Counted from the first letter of the stretch, positions 39,796 to 50,361 are shown. The stretch: DNA of 64,000 nt from an alpha proteobacterium IMCC14465 (GCA_000293845.2 ALYF01000002.1:248001-312000); one strand, 5' to 3'. Made by a program: numbers and translations. The notes: generated by a model from the sequence alone, not told the origin.

Positions 39796-40971
39796 ATGTT
39801 TGTTGATTTCTTCCATGATCTGAAAAGTAACGGCGTGCCGGTCAGCCTGCGTGAATATCTCAGTCTGCTGGAAGCGTTGGACCGTGATGTTATCACTCGC
39901 GATATTGAGGCGTTTTACTATCTCTCCCGCGCTGCGCTGGTGAAGGATGAGAAGAACCTCGATAAATTTGATGTCGTGTTTTCCAAAACCTTTAAAGGCC
40001 TGCAAGCGCTATCAGAAACTGAAATTGCCGAAATCCCAACGGAATGGCTTCAATCCCTGACCGAGAATTTTCTGACGGAAGAAGAAAAAGCTGCCGTCGA
40101 GGCACTTGGCGGTTGGGAAAAGATTATGGAGGAGCTGCAAAAGCGGCTCGAGGAACAAAAAGGACGCCATGAGGGTGGCAATAAATGGATAGGCACGGGC
40201 GGCACGTCGCCCTTTGGTGCTGATGGCTATAACCCCGAGGGCATCCGTATCGGGCAGGAAAAAGGCCGCCATGGGCGTGCTGTGAAGGTCTGGGATAAGC
40301 GCACATATAAAAACCTCGATGGTGATGTCGAGATTGGGACGCGCAATATTAAAGTTGCTCTGCGGCGGCTTCGCCGATTTGCCCGCGATGGTGTGCCGGA
40401 TAAGCTTGACCTTGATGGCACGATTAAATCTACGGCCAATGCCGGTTATCTGGACATTAAGCTGGAGGCCGAGCGCCGCAACAAAATCAATGTGCTGTTA
40501 TTTTTCGATGTTGGTGGCTCGATGGATCCGCATATCAAGCTGTGCGAGGAGCTGTTTTCCGCCGCGCGCGCCGAGTTTAAAACCATGGAGCATTTTTATT
40601 TCCATAACTGCCTTTATGAGGGCGTGTGGAAAGATAATGCCCGCCGCCATACGGACAAAATGCCGACATGGGATGTGCTGCATAAATACCCGGCCGACTA
40701 TAAGATTATTTTCGTCGGGGATGCGTCCATGTCGCCCTATGAGATTGTGCATGCGGGCGCGTCTGTGGAGCATTGGAATGAAGAGGCTGGCGGTGTGTGG
40801 CTCCAGCGTGTGATGGATATTTATACCAGCGCGGTGTGGCTGAACCCAACGCCGGAGCGCTTCTGGACGCATAGCGGCTCAACAGACATCATCCGGCAGA
40901 TATTCAATGACCGCATGTTCCCCCTCACCCTAGACGGCCTCGACGCCGCCATGCGGGAACTGAGCCGGTAG
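39796..40971 (+). CDS. VWA domain protein, CoxE-like
   Basis: A 391-residue protein with a helical N-terminus (FVDFFHDLKSNGVPVSLREYL, typical of this family) and a C-terminal von Willebrand A domain. The MIDAS-like loop is D238-V-G-G-S-M-D244, with FVGDASMSPYEI further on. Such proteins pair with MoxR ATPases; the pair at 38139 and here is the usual unit but interrupted. The probable role is cofactor insertion or complex assembly, with no target visible in the window. It converges with the chimeric gene, 12 bases away. Confidence 0.9.
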   Translation: MFVDFFHDLKSNGVPVSLREYLSLLEALDRDVITRDIEAFYYLSRAALVKDEKNLDKFDVVFSKTFKGLQALSETEIAEIPTEWLQSLTENFLTEEEKAAVEALGGWEKIMEELQKRLEEQKGRHEGGNKWIGTGGTSPFGADGYNPEGIRIGQEKGRHGRAVKVWDKRTYKNLDGDVEIGTRNIKVALRRLRRFARDGVPDKLDLDGTIKSTANAGYLDIKLEAERRNKINVLLFFDVGGSMDPHIKLCEELFSAARAEFKTMEHFYFHNCLYEGVWKDNARRHTDKMPTWDVLHKYPADYKIIFVGDASMSPYEIVHAGASVEHWNEEAGGVWLQRVMDIYTSAVWLNPTPERFWTHSGSTDIIRQIFNDRMFPLTLDGLDAAMRELSR

Positions 40972-40983
40972 GGGATTTAGTAC

Positions 40984-42702
40984 CTAACTTGCGAACTTTT
41001 CCAGTTGGCATAATAACTTTTCCATTGAAGTAGATACATTACCTTTCTGCATAGCATTAATCAATCTTTCAGCTATCAAAATAGGCTCTTTATTTATATT
41101 ACTTGGGTCAAAATCTAGCATCTCATTCTTTATTGCTTCTTCAATATTCTTTGGCCAAGCAAAATGAGTATCTCTCACTAAAATCTCATTGGAAGTTACC
41201 ATGCTAACATCACTATTCAATAATGAAAGCAATTCAGGTGTAGAATTCCCATTCTTGTCCGCATCAAAAATAACAAAAACCTCTATATCAAAGGCGCGTG
41301 CAAGTTTGATTGGCTTTGTATTTTGCTTTCCATTTAAAGAAATAATAGGCAGTGGAAAGGGAGCATCTCTTTTTTGATTCCAATATGTTCGAATATATGC
41401 GACGTCGCTTTTTCCTTCTACCAGCACCACCTTGTCAGCAAAAAGCATTTCAGACACGTTTTCATTCAAAAGCCGATAAATATCGCCGGGGACTTTTTTC
41501 GGATGCCAGTCACTAGGCGACCCATTAAATATTTGAACTTCACTTACAGAGTCTTTTTTTGTTATCCGCTTTATAGTATCGGGAAGGTCTGGTTGGAGGA
41601 GTAAAGGACTATGGGTTGTTAAAATTGTTTGAATTTTACCATTTTCAGACAAATCTCTTAAAACCGATGCAATTTTTCTAATCTGAAATGGATGCTGGTA
41701 AAGCTCGGCCTCTAAATCATCAAAGGCCGAATAAGTAATATCCGTGCGGCCATTAATAGTGATGGTAAAGGAACCTGTAATCACCTGATCGCCTTTGGTG
41801 AAGGAATAGGTGACAGTCTCGGTAAGTTGATGCCCGTCCTCGCCTTCACGCCCATGCAGAGCCTCGACGTTGGTGTTCGTGTTATCCAGCACATAATGCC
41901 AGTCACCATCCGCATCGACCAGCAAATGACCATAGGTCGCTGAAATGCGCGTATCTTCACCCGTCACAGCAGCCCCGTTGACACTCAGTTGATAGCTACT
42001 GGCATCATCCACCAGCTCATCAACAAGTTGTATCTGACCGGATGGGTCAAAAATTGTTATATCTTCTTCGGCTACAAAATTACCCGTCACTTCAGACTGG
42101 GCGCGCACACGCACATTCACATTAATGCTTCTGGCACTTGCGCCCTCACCCGTGGTGATTATCAGCGCATAGTCTGCTTGAGAACTAAGCGATGCGCCCT
42201 GCTTGACTTCCAGCATACCCGTGGACCCAACAACGAAGTCAGTTGAGACCGTATTGGTTGCAGCATTCTTTACTGTATAAGTCGCGTCTTTCCCGGCAAA
42301 TTTGACGACGCCCAATTGAGTACCGGCATCTGCGCCTATTTCTAGATATTCGATTTCATTATTTTGAATAACATCAACAACATTCACAACAATACGGTGC
42401 GAAATCTCATGTTTTTGACCATTCAACCGATAGGAAGCAATAACGGTTACTTCGAAGCTCTCCATCTCTTCAGCGTCCAGCAACCCAACCTGTTTAACAC
42501 TCAACTTGCCATTATTGTTATGAATGGTGAAATATTTCTTGAATAAGCGGTTTTTGGCTTTTCCTTCATCAGTAGAGTAATCTAGCATAAACCTTATGCC
42601 TCTGGCGCCATCTGGAATACCATCATTTGGTACTCTGAAAAAAGAATTTTCACCCGGATTGGTTTCATTGACATATGCGTGTGTTGTCATCGTTGAAGTC
42701 AT
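40984..42702 (-). CDS. chimeric protein: VCBS/cadherin-type adhesin N-terminus fused to C-terminal half of an OLD-family TOPRIM nuclease
   Basis: One open frame of 572 residues joins two unrelated parts. Residues 1 to about 320 are beta-rich tandem domains of a large secreted adhesin: a cadherin-like stretch (FTIHNNNGKLSV, NVVDVIQNNEIEYLEIG) and a VCBS repeat near 250-318 (GHLLVDADGDWHYVLDNTN, FTITINGRTD). There is no signal peptide, as in type I-secreted RTX adhesins. From about 330 it reads as an OLD/AAA_21 nuclease: AELYQHPFQ (after Walker B), TTHSPLLL (H-loop), VVLVEGKSD with TOPRIM E429 and VIFDADKNG with D480/D482. The Walker A half of the ATPase and the adhesin's secretion end are both absent. 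The nuclease part is visibly more AT-rich. GAGGCGGGATTA before the ATG suggests translation. A deletion fusion, or an assembly join, is likely. Confidence 0.8.
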   Translation of the reverse strand: MTSTMTTHAYVNETNPGENSFFRVPNDGIPDGARGIRFMLDYSTDEGKAKNRLFKKYFTIHNNNGKLSVKQVGLLDAEEMESFEVTVIASYRLNGQKHEISHRIVVNVVDVIQNNEIEYLEIGADAGTQLGVVKFAGKDATYTVKNAATNTVSTDFVVGSTGMLEVKQGASLSSQADYALIITTGEGASARSINVNVRVRAQSEVTGNFVAEEDITIFDPSGQIQLVDELVDDASSYQLSVNGAAVTGEDTRISATYGHLLVDADGDWHYVLDNTNTNVEALHGREGEDGHQLTETVTYSFTKGDQVITGSFTITINGRTDITYSAFDDLEAELYQHPFQIRKIASVLRDLSENGKIQTILTTHSPLLLQPDLPDTIKRITKKDSVSEVQIFNGSPSDWHPKKVPGDIYRLLNENVSEMLFADKVVLVEGKSDVAYIRTYWNQKRDAPFPLPIISLNGKQNTKPIKLARAFDIEVFVIFDADKNGNSTPELLSLLNSDVSMVTSNEILVRDTHFAWPKNIEEAIKNEMLDFDPSNINKEPILIAERLINAMQKGNVSTSMEKLLCQLEKFAS

Positions 42703-42884
42703 TAATCCCGCCTCTTAATTATTGTTTTTGTTTGAGTTGATAAGGAAGCCTATGATATTTCGCCTAGCTGTCAAAGTATTTTATATTAATTTTTATCATT
42801 TTATATTTCCCTAATATATTCAGATATTTTGCATGCTGAATTTCTCCGTGTTAAGTTGCCATAAATAGTTAAGAGTTGTTGCTG

Positions 42885-43811
42885 ATGTTGAAACCTGTTG
42901 AAATTAACAATAAATTATCCGATGTCGTTCATGCCATTCATGACATTGTGCGTGATAAAAAAGACCAGATTGAACTGGCGCTTGCCGCATTTCTCTCCGG
43001 CGGGCATGTTTTGATTGAAGACACACCTGGCACGGGGAAAACATCGCTCGCGCAGGCCTTTGGGCATCATCTCAATCTGGATTGGAAACGCCTACAATGC
43101 ACAAATGACACCATGCCTTCCGATATTATCGGGGTAAATGTCTTTGACCCGCAAAGCGGGAATTTCACCTTCAGGCAAGGGCCGCTTTTTACCGAATTAA
43201 TGCTGGTTGATGAGTTGAACCGTGCGCCAAGCAAAAGCCAGAGCGCTTTGCTGGAAGCCATGGCAGAAGGTCAAGCAAGTATAGATGGTCGCCGCTATGC
43301 ACTCCCGACGCCCTTTTTGCTTATTGCAACTCAAAACCCTGCAGAGCAAATCGGCGTGTCACCCTTGCCGGAGTCGCAACTGGATCGTTTTGCCGTTTCC
43401 TTCACGCTCGGCCTCCCCTCAACGCAGACCGAGGCCAAAATCATAGCCGATGCAGATAGTAGGTTTACAACTGAGGTAAACAGCACGCCCGTTTTGCCTG
43501 AACGTGGGTTTTTAGAACTATGCGACCAAAGAAAGAATGTTATCTGTGACGCCAAAATCGTTACCTATTTACAAGATATCGCAACGGCTGTTCGCGGCGC
43601 ATTGCTGCCGCATCTCTCTGTCCGCGCGCTTATCCAAATAAAAGGGCTGGCACAGGCGCATGCGCTTATCAATGGGCGCGATTATGTGGCACCAGAAGAT
43701 ATTCAACTCATGGTACCTAGTGCGTTGCGACATCGCTTCGGGCAAAATCTCGGCAAAACGGATGCGATGGATAAACTCCAAGATATGCTGACAAGCATAG
43801 CCGTGCCGTAA
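42885..43811 (+). CDS. MoxR-family AAA+ ATPase (second copy)
   Basis: A 308-residue MoxR ATPase of the main subgroup, from the ATG at 42885 with AAGAG 9 bases upstream. Walker A EDTPGTGKTSLAQAF, Walker B LMLVDELNRAPSKSQSALLE, sensor-1 LIATQNPAEQIG and the lid region follow in order. It is unlike the first MoxR at 38139. DUF58 and transglutaminase genes follow directly, a conserved three-gene unit whose substrate is not known. Confidence 0.93.
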   Translation: MLKPVEINNKLSDVVHAIHDIVRDKKDQIELALAAFLSGGHVLIEDTPGTGKTSLAQAFGHHLNLDWKRLQCTNDTMPSDIIGVNVFDPQSGNFTFRQGPLFTELMLVDELNRAPSKSQSALLEAMAEGQASIDGRRYALPTPFLLIATQNPAEQIGVSPLPESQLDRFAVSFTLGLPSTQTEAKIIADADSRFTTEVNSTPVLPERGFLELCDQRKNVICDAKIVTYLQDIATAVRGALLPHLSVRALIQIKGLAQAHALINGRDYVAPEDIQLMVPSALRHRFGQNLGKTDAMDKLQDMLTSIAVP

Positions 43812-43815
43812 ACCC

Positions 43816-44778
43816 ATGTTGGCGTCTGTTGAGTCATTCATAGACCGCCTGACAGGTAAGCGTCTTTGGTCTGGACACGAAAAAACCCTCAAACAAAGGG
43901 ATTTATTTATCCTGCCCAATCGTTTCGGGATCTATGTCGGCTTTCTGGTTTTCGCCAGCTTCGCCATGGGATACCGCGTGCAGAATAATTTTATATTGCT
44001 GGGCGTTATTTTTCTGTTTTTGATTTTCATGTTGTCGCTTATTGCCTCGGTGCGAAACCTGCAGGGATTATCTTTCTCTTTCAGAACCGCCCCTTATTAT
44101 CTGGCCTCTGAAACCCAGCATGTGATGCTGTCTTTGCAAAGACCTGACCCGGCCTATAATCTGGAACTCCACCTTCCAACTTCTGACAAGCTCGTGCTTA
44201 ACCTTCCGAAAGGTCAGGCAGAAATTCGCCCTGCGATTGGGCGTCTGCCGCGCGGGGTGCATACCATTCCTAAACTTAAGGTTCAAACACGCTTCCCTTT
44301 TGGTATCGTGCGCTGTTGGAGCTGGCTCTCCCCGTCACTCAGCATGACTGTGTGTCCGACGCCCAACATGAAACCCTTATCTGCCTATCCGCGCTCAAGT
44401 CAAAGGCCGGCAAGGGACGGGTTAGACGATTTTTCCTCTCAAATGCCACCCCAAGCATCACCACAAACAGATGATGGGTCATTACAAGATCCGCGCATCT
44501 TTGAGGATGGCGACCTGCCCTCACGCATTGACTGGAAACGCTTTGCCGCCACCCGAGAATTACTGACCCGCGATTTCAGCCCGCCCGATACCGGAGATGT
44601 ACTGCTTCAAGCTCCTGCAAATATGGAGAAAGAAGCCGCACTCTCTTATTTGTGCGGCGGGCTTTTGGTTTGCGCCAGTCATCGGGAAAATGCCGTCATG
44701 ATATTTGGCGCACAACGCTTCACCATTCATAACGAAACCCAAAGGCTGGAGGCTCTGCATGCGCTTGCCAGAGCATAG
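43816..44778 (+). CDS. DUF58 domain-containing protein
   Basis: A 320-residue protein with two membrane segments near the N-terminus (about 37-55 and 60-75, GIYVGFLVFASFAMGYRV onward), a beta domain and the DUF58 signature late in the chain: LQDPRIFEDGDLPSRIDWKR followed by LTRDFSPP. DUF58 adopts a VWA-like fold and pairs with MoxR. It overlaps the downstream transglutaminase start by 20 bases and follows moxR by 4 bases, so the three are coupled. The biochemical role is unknown. Confidence 0.9.
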   Translation: MLASVESFIDRLTGKRLWSGHEKTLKQRDLFILPNRFGIYVGFLVFASFAMGYRVQNNFILLGVIFLFLIFMLSLIASVRNLQGLSFSFRTAPYYLASETQHVMLSLQRPDPAYNLELHLPTSDKLVLNLPKGQAEIRPAIGRLPRGVHTIPKLKVQTRFPFGIVRCWSWLSPSLSMTVCPTPNMKPLSAYPRSSQRPARDGLDDFSSQMPPQASPQTDDGSLQDPRIFEDGDLPSRIDWKRFAATRELLTRDFSPPDTGDVLLQAPANMEKEAALSYLCGGLLVCASHRENAVMIFGAQRFTIHNETQRLEALHALARA

Positions 44779-46753
44779 TGAGAAGCACACTCACCCACAG
44801 CGGCTCCCATTTGCCGATATTCGCCTGACAGCTTTCTTATTGACTGCCGCATCGGCACCGATTGCTCTGACCATGGCAATGCTGAGCCAATTGCTGGTTT
44901 TTCCGATATGGGTATCACTCTGGGGGCTTGCTGTGATGCCAAAATCAACCTTGCGGCATGTGCTGGTTGTTGCATCTGTCATAGGCGTTTTTATTGCCAT
45001 CCGTTTTCTTGCACCACCACCGGATGAACGTTTTTTCATGTTGTTGGTTATGTTGTTTGGCGTGATTGAGCAACTTGACCGAAGCGGACGCCCAAACCCA
45101 TTTGCAGTTTTGGGTGTTGTGTTTCCAGCTTTATGCGCGATTGCTTTGTCGTCGAGCCTGATGTTGTTTGTGTTGATGGTTGTGAGCGTCGGGCTTTATC
45201 TCGGACTGTTTGTGTTGCGCTATAATAATATGCCGCTATCAGGATTAAGGGTCAGAATTCTAAGGGTGGTTGGTATTCTTGGTGGTGCGTTTCTGGCAAC
45301 GCTGATGATTTTCATCATCCTCCCCCGCATTGATTTATCCGACATGCCTAAACTCGTCTCCGACAGAGCTTTAACCGGCGTAACGGATGAGCTGGAAATC
45401 GGACGGTTTTCCGAGGTCATTCAAAGCGGAGAAACTGCTTTTCGAGCCTTCATGCCTGCTGGCACCAATCTGCAAGAATTTTACTGGCGGGTTTATGTTC
45501 TTACGCAAGCGCAAAACGGCAAATGGGCGCGCGGGCTTACTGCCGCCCCTGCTTTTCAAACTCTTGATCAAAAACCAGACGCATCTATCGGCAATAATGA
45601 CCGGGATATAAGTTATAAAGTCAGACATACCAATCCTGCAGAGCCATGGTTACCGGTTCTGGGTAGCCCGTCCAACCAACCACCGCCTAAGCAGACACAG
45701 ATTAGCCTTAGTGGTGAAATCACAATACCAGCCAAGACCGACCGGATGCCCCGCCTCTGGATGCTCTCCGGTGTCATAGATAATCCAATCTCAGCTACCC
45801 TTCCAGAAAGCACACGCCTCATAGGTCACCCCCGCCTTAAAGCATGGGCGCAAGCTAAACGCCTTGAAACACAAAGCGACAGCGCCTTTGCTGACCTGTT
45901 GCTGACACATTTCCAAAGCCAAGGCTTTAGCTATTCCCTCTCTCCACCAAAGCTTAATGGCGACAAGATGGATGATTTCTTTTTTGAAACCAAACAAGGC
46001 TATTGCGGACATTACGCTATGGCTTTTGCCACCGCTTTAAGAGCCGCCGGCATTCCCGCCAATGTCGTGGTCGGTTATTCAGGCGGGAGCTGGAATGAAT
46101 TTGGCGATTATGTGCTGGTTCGCCAATCCGATGCGCATGCATGGGTAGAAGCTAAAATTCACGGCAAAAGCTGGCACCGCTATGACCCAACAAAAGTCGT
46201 CCCCCTCATCGCGGCAGCGACCACCACATCACAGGAAACCGGCGCGACCTCCCCCCTGCTCAAGCAACCGAGCAAATCCCTGACATTGCCAGACAGATTA
46301 AGCCGACTGGCGCGGTGGGCGGATAATCAGATTGTGCGGTTGAATAATGAAATTCTAACATTTGATGCAAAATCGCGGGAAGACTTTTTCAATGAATTAA
46401 GCCTCGGGCGCTTGCTGTCTTATCTTGCAATATGGGGACTGACCTTAATGGCGCTCATTATCCCGCTCTTGTTGTTTAAGTTTTTAACGAGCAGAGACCC
46501 ACTCACCTTGCTGGACATGAAATTCAACACAGTGGCTAAAAAGCTCGGATTTCATCGCGCCGCCGCAGAAGGCAGGCTGGATTTTACTGAACGTATCGCC
46601 ACAGCCATTGCCAAGACCAGACCCGATATGGCCGAGCTGATACGCGATTACGCAAAGCATTGGAACCGATGCTACTTCACCAATGAAGCTAAGCCAGATG
46701 ATGTGGCGTATCTCAAAAAAGCACTACGGGGAATTAGGCAGGCCGCGACATAA
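44759..46753 (+). CDS. TgpA-like membrane transglutaminase
   Basis: A 664-residue protein from the ATG at 44759, which overlaps the DUF58 gene by 20 bases. About six hydrophobic segments occupy residues 20-195 (DUF3488 region). A periplasmic transglutaminase-like domain has the triad C416 (QGYCGHYAM), H460 (SDAHAWVEA) and D476 (RYDPTK). One membrane segment lies near 562-580 and a cytoplasmic tail (DUF4129-like) follows. In Pseudomonas TgpA is essential and has transglutaminase activity; substrates are unknown. The triad is intact, so an active enzyme is expected. Confidence 0.9.
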   Translation: MRLPEHSEKHTHPQRLPFADIRLTAFLLTAASAPIALTMAMLSQLLVFPIWVSLWGLAVMPKSTLRHVLVVASVIGVFIAIRFLAPPPDERFFMLLVMLFGVIEQLDRSGRPNPFAVLGVVFPALCAIALSSSLMLFVLMVVSVGLYLGLFVLRYNNMPLSGLRVRILRVVGILGGAFLATLMIFIILPRIDLSDMPKLVSDRALTGVTDELEIGRFSEVIQSGETAFRAFMPAGTNLQEFYWRVYVLTQAQNGKWARGLTAAPAFQTLDQKPDASIGNNDRDISYKVRHTNPAEPWLPVLGSPSNQPPPKQTQISLSGEITIPAKTDRMPRLWMLSGVIDNPISATLPESTRLIGHPRLKAWAQAKRLETQSDSAFADLLLTHFQSQGFSYSLSPPKLNGDKMDDFFFETKQGYCGHYAMAFATALRAAGIPANVVVGYSGGSWNEFGDYVLVRQSDAHAWVEAKIHGKSWHRYDPTKVVPLIAAATTTSQETGATSPLLKQPSKSLTLPDRLSRLARWADNQIVRLNNEILTFDAKSREDFFNELSLGRLLSYLAIWGLTLMALIIPLLLFKFLTSRDPLTLLDMKFNTVAKKLGFHRAAAEGRLDFTERIATAIAKTRPDMAELIRDYAKHWNRCYFTNEAKPDDVAYLKKALRGIRQAAT

Positions 46754-46761
46754 AGTTAGGC

Positions 46762-47025
46762 TTATTCGGATGTGGTCTTATCGGACTTATTGCCCTTGCC
46801 AATCATCTCACGAGAGATTTCAACTTGTTCCTGCATGAGGCCTTCCATACGCGATAGAAGCATCACGATAACATTTATATCAGCTTCGAGATTGACAACA
46901 GCTTTGTTTAAATTGCTTACAATATCATTGAGGTTTTTGATGGCGTAATTAATCGTTTCGACATCAACCGGAAGCTGGTCGTAACGATTCTGTGTGCTGC
47001 TCCAGTCATTTGAATTGTCGGTCAT
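46762..47025 (-). CDS. small coiled-coil protein of unknown function
   Basis: I do not recognise this 87-residue protein. Residues about 20-75 have strong heptad character (INYAIKNLNDIVSNLNKAVV, then LSRMEGLMQEQVEI), with a polar N-terminus and a Lys/Ser/Thr tail. No membrane segment or signal peptide is evident. It may be a scaffold or oligomerisation partner. It converges with the tgpA-like gene, 8 bases apart. Confidence 0.65.
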   Translation of the reverse strand: MTDNSNDWSSTQNRYDQLPVDVETINYAIKNLNDIVSNLNKAVVNLEADINVIVMLLSRMEGLMQEQVEISREMIGKGNKSDKTTSE

Positions 47026-47174
47026 ACTTCACCTGTCACCAATTACCATTTATCAGATATACCATAACCCTGAGAAGCTAAAGCATATTTAGCTACACAT
47101 TAGGTTGGTTATCTCATCATTTGGCCCATTATGTGGCCATTATGTAGCAAAGTTACAAGGCAAATAAGAACGCC

Positions 47175-48227
<1,053 letters not shown>

Positions 48228-48420
48228 TTAATCCTTTCCAAGACGAATATTAATAATACATAAAATTTATGTAATTAAATTTATTTAACGTGTGTAAGTG
48301 TATATATTCTTTTTTTAATAAATGCAAAACACCTAGCTAGAGACATTTTGTCCCTATAAATTCATATATACGACGATTGGACAGACTTTCAATTCAATCA
48401 TGTAATGTTTATAAGAAGCT

Positions 48421-48732
48421 ATGTCACATGATACGATACGAGCACCGCTACCCTGTCCTGAAATGGGTCAAATCCGTGAGGATATTGACAATCTGGATAA
48501 GGATATCCTCCAGCTCCTGAAAAAAAGGCTTAATTTAATTGAGCAAGCCGCTTTGGTGAAGCCTAACCGCAATCAGGTTCGAGATACCGCACGGATTGAT
48601 GAAGTTATTTCTCTTATCAGACAAGAAGCTGAAAAACTTGGTTATCCTGCGGATATGGCGGAAGCAATTTGGAAAAATATTATTGAGCTCAGTATCGACT
48701 ATGAGTATGTCGCTTATGACGATAAAGGCTGA
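48421..48732 (+). CDS. AroQ-class chorismate mutase
   Basis: A 103-residue all-helical enzyme converting chorismate to prephenate for phenylalanine and tyrosine. The AroQ features are the first helix IREDIDNLDKDILQLLKKRL, the basic residues of QAALVKPNRNQVRD and the C-terminal AEAIWKNIIELSIDYEY. It stands alone; the 196-bp AT-rich upstream region should hold its promoter. It converges with the ferredoxin gene, 2 bases apart. Confidence 0.9.
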   Translation: MSHDTIRAPLPCPEMGQIREDIDNLDKDILQLLKKRLNLIEQAALVKPNRNQVRDTARIDEVISLIRQEAEKLGYPADMAEAIWKNIIELSIDYEYVAYDDKG

Positions 48733-48734
48733 AG

Positions 48735-49055
48735 CTAGTATTGGTTTTCAGGCATATCGACGACAATACCATCCAAATCATCTGTCACTTTAATCTGGCA
48801 TGAAAGCCTGCTGTTATCTTTCACATGAACAGCGAAATCCAGCATATCTTCTTCTAAATCATTGGCCTGACCTGTTTTATCCTGCCAGTCCGGACGCACA
48901 TATACATGACAGGTTGCGCAAGCGCAGGCGCCACCACAATCTGCACTAATGGCTTTGATATCATTTTTGATGGCAACTTCCATCAAGGTCATACCGCTTT
49001 CGCCCTCGCAAGGGTGTTCGGTTCCGTTACTTTCAACAAATGTTATTTTCACCAT
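48735..49055 (-). CDS. [2Fe-2S] ferredoxin, adrenodoxin type
   Basis: A 106-residue electron carrier. The ATG at 49053-49055 is chosen because the protein then begins MVKITFVESNG, the standard start; an upstream frame adds 20 unconserved residues. Cluster ligands follow the C-x5-C-x2-C pattern in DCGGACACATCHVYV, with the fourth Cys in RLSCQIKV. The ARPDW-type loop and acidic helix (NDLEEDMLDFAVHV) match the ISC/adrenodoxin class used for Fe-S assembly or P450 and heme chemistry. The nearby reductase may serve it. Confidence 0.93.
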   Translation of the reverse strand: MVKITFVESNGTEHPCEGESGMTLMEVAIKNDIKAISADCGGACACATCHVYVRPDWQDKTGQANDLEEDMLDFAVHVKDNSRLSCQIKVTDDLDGIVVDMPENQY

Positions 49056-49186
49056 ATGCTTATACCCATATACTGGCGAGATAGTGATATACAATCTCTT
49101 GGAAATTCGGCTCACGCAATATCATAAATATATGGGGTCGTCTAGCCGACAATCAAATCATTGCCCAGAAATTAAATAGAAATAGT

Positions 49187-50251
49187 ATGACCCAGACCTT
49201 AAGAAAAATCACAATACGCGCCGAAAGCTACAGGCTTATAAAGCCTTTTACCATTTCCCGCGGTTATAAAAACACGGCAGATGTTGTGGTTGTAGAGATT
49301 AATGACGGCGCGCTGACGGGACGCGGGGAATGTGTTCCCTATGCACGATATGGCGAAACTCTTGAAAGCGTCACAGCTGAAATCGAAACCATTAGACCCA
49401 TGCTTGAAGGCAGCACAGCCGGATTAAACGCGACCTCAAACCACCCTTTGAACCGTGATGACCTACAAACTGCCATGCATCCCGGTGCCGCAAGAAACGC
49501 CATAGACTGCGCCCTTTGGGATCTGGAAGCCAAGCAGAACAAGCAAACTGTTCCAGACAGGCTAACGCTTCACCCCCGACCTCTTTCCTCAGCCGTCACC
49601 GTGACACTCGACACGCCAGCCAAAATGGCTCAAGTAGCGAAGCAAGAGGCAGCGAAGCAAGTTTCGCATCAAAGTTCTGATAAAAATAAACTGGTCAAAA
49701 TTAAGCTCGGCGGCGCCGACGGCATTGCCGCTGATATTGGTCGCCTCAGTGCCATTCGCGATGCCGTACCGGAAGCGGCTCTCATCGTCGATGTGAATGA
49801 AGGCTGGCATCCGCGCGATATAGTTTCTCATGTCGAGGCGCTTAAATCTTTTAATATTGATCTGATTGAACAACCCTTGCCAGCTGATAATGATGACATT
49901 CTTAAAGACATCGACTTGCCCTTTTGCGCGGATGAGTCGGTGCATGATAGCAGCGACCTCTATCATCTTAATCCCGGCTATACTTGCGTGAATATCAAAC
50001 TCGATAAAACGGGCGGCCTGACTGAGGCGCTTAAGATGCTTCATCTTGCCCGTGATAAAAATTTAAAAGTCATGGTCGGTTGTATGGTTGCGTCTTCACT
50101 ATCCATGATGCCGGCATATTATCTTGGTCTGCAGGCCGATTATGTCGACCTAGATGGCCCGCTTTGGCTAGAAAAAGACCATGAGAACGGGCTGGTATAC
50201 TCCCAAGGTGAAATCATTTTACCAACAACTCCGCTCTGGGGCTGGGATTGA
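49187..50251 (+). CDS. dipeptide epimerase, enolase superfamily (L-Ala-D/L-Glu epimerase-like)
   Basis: A 354-residue muconate-lactonising-subgroup enzyme. N-terminal capping domain to about 125, then the barrel with acid/base lysine in LVKIKLGG, metal ligands in VDVNEGW, IEQPLP and CADESVHD, and the second lysine in NIKLDKTGGL. These match L-Ala-D/L-Glu epimerase, which recycles murein peptides, though other dipeptides are possible. An internal duplication of the string GCGAAGCAAG at about 49637-49662 encodes an AKQEAAKQ linker, an unusual insertion before the barrel lysine. Confidence 0.88.
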   Translation: MTQTLRKITIRAESYRLIKPFTISRGYKNTADVVVVEINDGALTGRGECVPYARYGETLESVTAEIETIRPMLEGSTAGLNATSNHPLNRDDLQTAMHPGAARNAIDCALWDLEAKQNKQTVPDRLTLHPRPLSSAVTVTLDTPAKMAQVAKQEAAKQVSHQSSDKNKLVKIKLGGADGIAADIGRLSAIRDAVPEAALIVDVNEGWHPRDIVSHVEALKSFNIDLIEQPLPADNDDILKDIDLPFCADESVHDSSDLYHLNPGYTCVNIKLDKTGGLTEALKMLHLARDKNLKVMVGCMVASSLSMMPAYYLGLQADYVDLDGPLWLEKDHENGLVYSQGEIILPTTPLWGWD

Positions 50252-50361
50252 GGGGATAAAAGTGAGGTGCTGGGATTAAGGGAATGAGATTGAGTAACAG
50301 TTCAGACGGCTCTAAATCATGCAAAAAAAGAAGGGAAATAAGAAGACTTTAGACTTTAAAC

